Below are positions 57,030 through 64,000 of a DNA stretch of 64,000 bases, one piece after another. The stretch comes from Cyrtodaria siliqua (Eukaryota; Mollusca; Bivalvia; Adapedonta; Hiatellidae). Both the position numbers and the translations under genes were made by a program. The stretch spans positions 67,001-131,000 of the forward strand of contig JAWPHD010001828.1 in the NCBI GenBank assembly GCA_037043455.1, in the 5' to 3' direction. Each line of letters starts with the position of its first letter. Position 1 is the first letter of the stretch. The notes under the pieces were generated by a model, which was given only the letters and a program-made list of their open reading frames with translations, had not been told where the DNA came from and did not search any database.

Positions 57030-58620
57030 TGGAATTGACCATCGTTTTTCCACGAACTTGGTTGATGATTATAAGTTCATCTACTTCACTCTTGAGTGCT
57101 CATTCTGATGCGTTAGTACTATAAAATGCATAGCGTGCCTACTTTTAAGTTTCAATAATATATTAGTATTGTATACTTTCATATTGTCCCGTTTAGTTTG
57201 CATTGAGCTAAGCGTGCAATATTCTACGATATTGCACACATTGATATTGCACGGGAACTTTTGCTCGTGCTTGCTAAGAGCCGCGAAATAGAAATAAGGA
57301 ACTACTTTGAAATAAAAAGAACGGAATCCTTCCTATAGTGTCAACAAAAAAATACGAGTTTTTTTTTCAACCTTTTATGGCAAAAATTGATAAAATAATT
57401 CAAATGGTCACCCACCCACTGTTTTTAACGTTATCGAATGGTAAACAAACTTCAGAAAATCGCTTGATATTTGTAATGACGTCATCCGACGTCGACGTCG
57501 TTTTCGCGCAAAATAATCATCAATGTATAAATACCATGGATGATATAGCCACTATACGTTCCGTAGTATTACTTTACTTAATAAACATCCAGTCAATGCA
57601 AAGTCCTTTCTGATTCATTTCAATGTCTTTACATGAATAAGCCATTCAATCTTTTGTTCCTGTTGTTCATTTGATATTGGACATCTGTTACGACATTGTT
57701 AATGATGCTGTAACGTTTAATATAAGCAGTCTAGGTTTGAGGTAAATGAACCATTGGATTGAATTGGTTTATTTATAGTCGCACTAACAGTTAAGGTTAA
57801 ATGGCGACTTGTCCAGCTTCCATTGGTGGAGGAAGACCCCAGGTTCACCTCCGGACAATTTTCTGCACGGGCGGGATCCTGGGTAGAACCACCAACGTTA
57901 ATAGCCAGCTAGATAGCTTCCTCATATAAAGATTCCTAGGCACATGAGGGGTTGAACCCACAGTGGTGAGGGGCAAGTGATTTCAAGCCAGAGACTCTAA
58001 TCACTTGGCCATTGACGCCCCCGGTAATGAACCAACACTTATAACATTGAGATTGCGTCGGAAATCCAACGAATAATTGATAATTTGAAACATATGGTAT
58101 ATTTTTCTATTGTCATTAGCAACAATATAAAGTCAGCGTTTCATACTAAGCGCATGGAGTGGGAGACAGCAAATTTCCACTTTTAAGGAGTCATACTTTG
58201 ACTGCATGAATATGTATATTAGCAGTATGTTCTTTTCTCTCTTGTTTATGTTTGTTGCTCACAAGGAATCCCATATTCAGTATTTACTCGCTTAAGTTTG
58301 TCTTCTTACTGAACGTGTTTGATGTTAAATGTTCTGGGTTGAAAATGTCTTGGTTCTAGATTCCAAGTAGTATCTTAACCTTATTATAAACGTATACTGA
58401 AAGATCGTATGGCTTGCCAGGTTCAACTTTTCAGCTAGTAATACGGGGGGTGGGGTGGGGTGGGGGGGGGGGGGGGTGAGGGGGTGTTACCTCTGCTGAT
58501 TTTCTTTCCTTTTGTGTCCGTTGTCGCCAAGGGATCCCTTTTAAATATGTACTGACATCCAATATTGTGTTCGTTGAGCGTTGTGTTGCGGCCAGGAAAA
58601 GTCGCCCCGATTACAAATCA
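57030..58620. repeat. Block P second copy, 3' part, with SINE
   Basis: Third copy of 18985-20430. A stretch at about 57166-57522 replaces the sequence seen in the other two copies (it contains CAATATTCTACGATATTGC and an open 91-codon frame of unknown nature). SINE at 57830-58025; poly-G at 58445-58480. Confidence 0.55.
57830..58028 (-). mobile_element. tRNA-derived SINE, copy 3
   Basis: Same boxes and body as 19600-19808. Confidence 0.6.
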
Positions 58621-59617
58621 GTAGTGTTATTAATTTCTGGTACTTTGGTGTCTTCGAACGCAATCCGTTTGGTTTAAACGTAGAATACCAATAAGGCTAC
58701 TGCTAGTGAACATGGGATGGGTTGCAATTAATTGAAATTAATTAAATACAGGCAAGTTATTGGTTTAAAGTAGTTTATAGCGTAGTGTTTAAACACACAC
58801 TACTATAGTAAGTCCAATGACATTCGTGACCCTCGGGCAACATCTGATTGTAAATAATACATTTCCAAATATTATTGAACGAACACAGGTTGCTTATAAT
58901 ACGTCTTTTACATTTATTTTTCCGACTAAACCATTCTTTTGTTTTCTGTATACCGCTTTATCGTATTAGTATTATTCTATGTTGTATCTCTATGTTGTGA
59001 TTGATATGGGCACCAGAAGTATCAGTGTCACCCTATATCTCACGAACAAGTCAAACATTGTCTACTGCCTCTATCTTTTCTATTTGCATCTTATATAACT
59101 GAACCGGTAATTATATAAATTAAGAACAGTCACTTGGCAAGTTACAACACCTTACGTTGTCGGCTTTAAGCCGATTTATAAACACTGCAAATATGACAAA
59201 TTGCACCGCAAACCACCTGTTTAAAAAACCCTAATATTCTTACAAGGGTATAGCCATGGAACACAAATTTAGGGTTTCATAAACAAAGATAACGGCAAGC
59301 TTCTGCCACCATATCGGACATTAACAACCTGTACATAATTATGTATTAATATAAAGCATTGTTTCATGAACTTGGTAAGATAAGCCGATTTGCATTTTAA
59401 CAATTGTCTCAATAAATAATTAACCTACCGTGTAATACAGTCGTACAGCATGATAAAATACACGGACTGACTTTTGGAGCAAAAAATATATATCGTTTAT
59501 GAATAATATACACTGAGTGAAATACTATTTTTTTAATAGTATGATACACCTAACGCATTTCCCGAGAAGATGTATACACCCATAGTGGTAGGCCACATGA
59601 ACGCAGTTCATTTCCAT
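58621..59617. other. Dispersed repeat and 3' flank of X copy 4
   Basis: Collinear with 22365-23414, with about 70 bp missing near 59150. No gene. Confidence 0.55.
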
Positions 59618-60562
59618 TTAAATGGATTCTTTCCACTTCCTGTCCTTTTCGTCTAGAATTCTCTTATGTTTTCGTTCCACTGTTTCGTGGTCTGTCTGTA
59701 TCGTTTTAATTTTACGTCTTTCTCGTCGAGCATTAAGACTTTTCATACGCTTATGTGTTATTTCCTCCGCTTCTTGGTCAATCGTATCCCACCAGTCTAT
59801 ATCGATGTCGGAGTTTGGACCGTTATAATATTCCTTTACGAGATATTCCATGTCTTTGTCTAACTCACGTCGAACGTCACGATAATTGAATAATATAATA
59901 TCATTTCTCTCTAACCATTTAATCGACTCATCTTTATCTGTATACATGTAGACATGGTCATAACCAATAGCTAATACATGTTTTTCCGTCTCTATACACG
60001 TACTAAGAAGCCTGGCACATTCGTGGAAAGGCACGGTGCAGGGTATATAGTGAGAGAATGCAATAACTACCGAGTCAGTGTGATATCCAAAACGACTTCT
60101 GAAATCGGTTATCATATTTTCAAATATATGTAGTTTATCAATCCTCTTTATGGGTATAGTTTTCTCATTTTCGGGACAGTGACTGTCAATTATACTAAAC
60201 AAAATAGTTTTACTTGGATCAAAAAGACGACACTCTCCATGTATATGGAACGAATTTAAAACAACCGCTACTCTATTTCTATAAAGTAACCGTTGTTTTG
60301 CATTAATCTCCTCCGTATTCAACGTATGCATGTAAGAAATAAAGTCATCAACAGCGGAATGATCTTCGCAAAATATTTCATCATAAGAAACAATGGCAAC
60401 TGCTAGGTATTGATTTTTATACTCAGTATGTGTATCTTGGGCATCGAGTATTACACGTTTTGCGTCTTGGCCGGCATCTCTCAATGCCAGCATATATTTG
60501 AGTAACTTTGCTCGATTTTCTGAAATACTTGTCAGATGAATTCCTTGTAAATGCAGGTCCAT
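59618..60562 (-). CDS. Gene X copy 4, deaminase-like candidate
   Basis: Intact frame of 314 codons from the ATG at 60560-60562 (MDLHLQGIHL). The open frame runs on to 60622, but that extension is shifted by one base relative to copy 2 (GGTACTTTGGTATAAC against GATACTTCGTATAAC), so the internal ATG is preferred. It keeps H-G-E, LHIFENM, IPC-x6-C and the following strand-helix-strand. Very close to copy 2 in sequence, with differences scattered along the length, and clearly further from copy 3 in the first 60 and last 60 residues. Spliced upstream exon possible (CATACTTTCAG-like site near 60640). Product and role unknown; deaminase-like fold inferred. Confidence 0.5.
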   Translation of the reverse strand: MDLHLQGIHLTSISENRAKLLKYMLALRDAGQDAKRVILDAQDTHTEYKNQYLAVAIVSYDEIFCEDHSAVDDFISYMHTLNTEEINAKQRLLYRNRVAVVLNSFHIHGECRLFDPSKTILFSIIDSHCPENEKTIPIKRIDKLHIFENMITDFRSRFGYHTDSVVIAFSHYIPCTVPFHECARLLSTCIETEKHVLAIGYDHVYMYTDKDESIKWLERNDIILFNYRDVRRELDKDMEYLVKEYYNGPNSDIDIDWWDTIDQEAEEITHKRMKSLNARRERRKIKTIQTDHETVERKHKRILDEKDRKWKESI

Positions 60563-60639
60563 TTCTTTCAGTAAGTTATACCAAAGTACCAAGAGTACGC
60601 GTACGCACAAAGAACATCTCAACTGATGTGAAACCTGAA

Positions 60640-61020
60640 AGTATGATATAATGATGAACTATTATTCTATAAGAAAAGAGAAAATCTTAGTTTAGGTTCG
60701 TGTTTGACATCATTGCTTTTGTATGTATATCGGCTTTATCGGCTTTGCTATTTACATAATATACTCTGACCTACATACATGCATAACAATTATTTTAATG
60801 CGGTATTTCAGACTGCTTTATCCATCTAATGAAATTCACGGGTTCATATAATGGTACATGAGAGAGAAAGAGAGAGATATGGGACCTCCCGGTTTGAGTC
60901 CCATCCGACAGGCAAGGCCAGGGAAAGTGTCTTTCTTAAGGACACGCTGAAGTAACTCAGTGGCGCCAGCGAGGCTTGAACCAGTGACTCCTAACAAAGA
61001 TTGTTTAATATATGTCAAAT
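60640..61020 (-). mobile_element. tRNA-like SINE remnant, second copy, with flank
   Basis: Counterpart of 24650-24800: GA run at 60852-60875 and GGTTCAAGCC B box on the minus strand near 60970-60980. The rest is non-coding. Confidence 0.4.
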
Positions 61021-62021
61021 AATTGAAGACGAACAAACTGACATATTTTCTTTTTTTTCAACATACTATTTAAAGTAAGGAATTTCCATAAAAACAAATA
61101 AGTTTTAGACATTCAAATGAAATAAATATTACATACTAGTAATTGTATTGAAATAATTTTGTATGCAACACTCGGATTCAAAACTACATTCTTACTAGTA
61201 CGACACATAATCGACGTATTCGCTAACCAATGCCTCCGTCGATACGAGAAAAAACAAGGTTTAAAACAATTAAGGGTACTTACCTCTTTATATGTTTATA
61301 CTTTAAGTTTTATATACATGCATGCTAGACACTTTATTAATACACAACCGCATTTAAACTTTGTCAAATGTCGAAATAACCGGATAACCCCGATAACATT
61401 GTTTAAATATAGTCCAACTATATTTATCAGGCAAATCGGGTTTGCGTATTTGTTAGTTTCGATATCGTTTCTAAAAACGTAATAATGATTTTTAATACCA
61501 GGTTGTGCAAATCAAGAATAATAAGTGGGTCATTGTAAATAAAAAATAATCTATATTGCTGAGTCAGTCAGTATAACGAATTCCGTTGCATATAACCAGT
61601 TATTTAATTTTAGTGTGGGCATTACTGCCTTATAAATGAACTGAATTAAACTGAGTTTTGTATTATGTAGACTGAATGTTTTAACCTTACTTTGATGATA
61701 TATTCACATAAGCAGTTATGTATGGGCATAACTACTCCACGAACAAACAAGGAAATTAAACTGAATTTGTATATGTATACCAAATGGGGCAAACCTAACT
61801 TTGATGACATAATGCAGATACATATTTAAATAAGCAGTTATGCATTGTCCATTTTCCAATACAACGCATGAACAAACAGGAATGTTTAAACCTACCTTTG
61901 ATGCATAAGCAGTTGTGTATGGGCATTACTTCCCCCACGAACAAACAACGGAAATTAAACTGAATTTTTATATGTATACTGAATGGTGCAAACCTAACTA
62001 CCCATGAACTTACCGTGAATA
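61021..62021. repeat. Non-coding block with expanded ~115 bp repeat
   Basis: Collinear with 24801-25608. The CATAAGCAGTTATG/GGGCATTACT segment occurs once in unit A and about three times here (61690-62000, imperfect). Confidence 0.5.
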
Positions 62022-62995
62022 TAACTGTATACTGAATAATCTTTTATTATCCACCTATATTTATATTCCAATGAAAAACAAGCATTTGTACCACATGACT
62101 GTACATTGGACACTTCAAACAGCGTCCCAAAACGATATGTACTGTTACCAACTGTCAAACATATATGGCTCAAGCACTGACATTTTTTACTACTGAATTC
62201 AAATAAGTAATGACATGTCACATTTTCTTCGAATTCTAGTTTCAGTTTAATAAATCATGATTCAGCGTTAGTTTAGTGCAGTGTGGCGGCTCTAAAAAGT
62301 CTCCCCGTGTGTTATTATTACTGGTCCTTTGGGATCAACGAGCCCAATGTATGTGACTTTGAAGCAGAATACCGTTAAACCGGTGCTAGTGGGCATGAGA
62401 GGTGCTGCTTCTTGCATTAACTCTCATGAACTAACTCAGTAAAACCGAGCTATAGTGGGCTTTACATTGATAAATGTAAATGAATGTTCAATTGTTCAAG
62501 TAGTATAAGTTAAATTTATTATACATATATAATAATAATATACTAGTATACATTATATATGACTCCACTAGCCCAGTCTTGGGAGCTCCTTTCTGTGCAG
62601 GTCGTGTCCACGAGATTACAGTCCATGACATTCCCACAAAAGAACATGAGAATTAAGTATGGAGTGTGTAGCTTAACACATGATAGATTATAATGCGTAC
62701 GTTTCTTTTCAAATTTTTATTTGTAATACTATAGCCATGTAGTCCTGGAGCTGACTATAAACACCCTCCCCACATTTTTGTATGAACTTTCAGAAAATCA
62801 TACCCTACACAATTTTGTTGGGTATGATTTATGATTTTCTGAAAGTTCATACAAAAACTTGAAAATGAGATATGTGCGCCATCTGAGCGTTGGGGCGTTT
62901 GTGTGTAACGTACGTGACAATTACGTTACCATAACAATTCTAGAACACCTGAACATGAGTAACACATGTGCATATGAACAACAACTACTACCTAT
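62022..62995. repeat. End block of unit B with conserved hairpin
   Basis: Matches 30640-31600. The hairpin at 62778-62856 has the same arms as that at 31395-31475. The homology stops near 62995, just after ACAACTACTACCTATA. Confidence 0.6.
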
Positions 62996-63650
62996 AATGA
63001 ATTGTTTAATTTAGACAGCATTTTCAACATAATGCAAATATGAAAATATACTGTAGTTTACGTTACACCCTGTTCGTTACCAAAAAATCATAAATACAGG
63101 TAATAATAACTAGATCGTAAGTTACCAAAAGAGGCCATCCCCACTCTGGGGGAATTTTGAAGGATATATTTTTCTGAATGAATTGCTACAAATGAATTAT
63201 GTTTGACAAATGAGAGTGGAGATATAAGGGCGTGACATCCATTTGAAAAACGTTACCATTATCATGTTTTGAAAATGTAATACTCAATATGCAACAAAAC
63301 GGTATATTTTATATTATTTTATATTATGTATCAAACATGTTAAAAATAGAATCTAACAAAGAAAACAAATTTCCAAAAGACGATGTAGTTTACGTTAAAT
63401 GACATTTACATGCAATTTACGTTACCATTTAAAGTTATTTGTCGTACATAATTATTAAATGTTTCCAGAAATAAACTTTACTGAAACAGTGACTATTTTA
63501 ATAAAATGAATATATAAAAGAATGAATAAATAAATAAAATGTGTGTGTATATATAGATGATACGATATGTAAAATAAACACGAAAATTACGTTACCATTT
63601 AAAGTTACATGTAATATTGGACGTTACCAGAAATAAAGGTGCTAGTATTG
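62996..63650. other. Unique non-coding stretch with ACGTTACC repeats
   Basis: AT-rich. TACGTTACCATTTAAAGTTA occurs at about 63417 and 63591, each followed by a CCAGAAATAAA segment, giving two imperfect direct repeats of about 65 bp. No gene. Confidence 0.5.
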
Positions 63651-63659
63651 TACTTTTAA

Positions 63660-63960
63660 CTATGATTTTCAGTGACAGTGACGTACTGAATATATGTATG
63701 TGTGTGAAAGTAACGCAACAACTCACAATCAGCCCTCAGTTCCTGGTACGTTTGACGATTTGGCAGAGATGGTGTTTGACATACTTACCAAAGCACCTTG
63801 AGTCGACTTTGTGAAGACACTTGCGTCCCTAGATCTATCTAGTATTTGTGTGCAAGAGGCAAGGTGAAACCCCAACTTTCCTGTTGTCATGTCCGAAAAC
63901 GAAGACTTATTGTGATTTGAAGAGTTACATGAGTAATCGCGACAATACGACACAATTAAT
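63660..63960 (+). pseudogene. Possible fragment related to the 28767-28960 protein
   Basis: On the plus strand one frame reads SVPGTFDDLAEMVFDILTKA, then a stop, then VDFVK. This pattern (TFDDL ... V/RxDFV) resembles TFDDLYANFLSIIL...RIDFVF of the decayed protein at 27673-29273. Only about 30 residues support it, and the rest of the stretch is unclear. Confidence 0.25.
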
Positions 63961-64000
63961 TAATCGCATTTATGGCCGGTGGTAAACGGACAGATATGCA

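Larger units (their letters stand above)
36219..62995. repeat. Segmental duplication unit B
   Basis: Second copy of the segment described for unit A, beginning with the same bases as position 1. In addition it contains an inverted copy of Q, the 75-bp minisatellite and a second P copy (48810-59160), two small TIR elements, and an expanded ~115 bp repeat near 61680-62000. It lacks the gypsy element and both foldback elements, showing their empty sites. Confidence 0.8.

Noticed and set aside
1..64000. Polinton/Maverick, endogenous large DNA virus or herpesvirus-like insertion
   Set aside because: No capsid, DNA polymerase B, packaging ATPase or retroviral-type integrase outside the gypsy element. 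Repeated X genes alone do not support it.

Overview
This is AT-rich, repeat-dense eukaryotic DNA, most likely from a bivalve or other lophotrochozoan. That placement is an inference from the repeat types: a Ty3/gypsy element with a PNMA-like Gag, tRNA-derived SINEs, a mollusc-style repeat array carrying a 'CATGGCCAACACTATATGCC' tail, and relics of invertebrate retroelements. Nothing bacterial is present: no operons, ribosome binding sites or CRISPR. I see no clear housekeeping gene.

The layout is best read as two tandem copies of one segment. Unit A runs from about 1 to 31590 and unit B from about 36219 to 62995, with a spacer (31600-36218) between them. They share the same order of blocks: an unknown gene 'X' on the minus strand, a non-LTR reverse-transcriptase relic, a hairpin-rich block Q, block P with a SINE, a second X gene, and a tail containing a hairpin. 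X copies lie at 1208, 23415, 37484 and 59618, so equivalent copies are about 36.2 kb apart. The units differ by later insertions. Unit A has gained a nearly intact 8.7 kb Ty3/gypsy retrotransposon (3719-12401), a 1.9 kb foldback element with satellite-like ends (20432-22358) and a 5 kb element with about 1.5 kb inverted arms (25609-30635). Unit B has gained an inverted copy of Q (48810-51480), a 28-unit 75-bp minisatellite (about 52040-54125), a second copy of P, and two small elements with terminal inverted repeats (45609-46090; 55493-56067).

The retrotransposon is the best-preserved coding unit. On the minus strand it has a Lys-type primer binding site, gag, pol in the -1 frame (protease, RT, RNase H, integrase), a polypurine tract, and two 633-bp LTRs that differ at one base, so it inserted recently. 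Gene X is the most interesting host-like or element-like gene. The second half of its product resembles the PC-x6-C helix and following strands of AID/APOBEC-type deaminases, but its catalytic H-x-E is uncertain. Two copies are intact, one is intact with several replacements, and one carries a frameshift.

The 5 kb inverted-arm element carries, on opposite strands, the broken halves of one large protein family with a Cys-rich tail. The remaining sequence is dispersed non-coding repeat, SINE, microsatellite and hairpin DNA. All domain and family calls were made by eye, with no database search.
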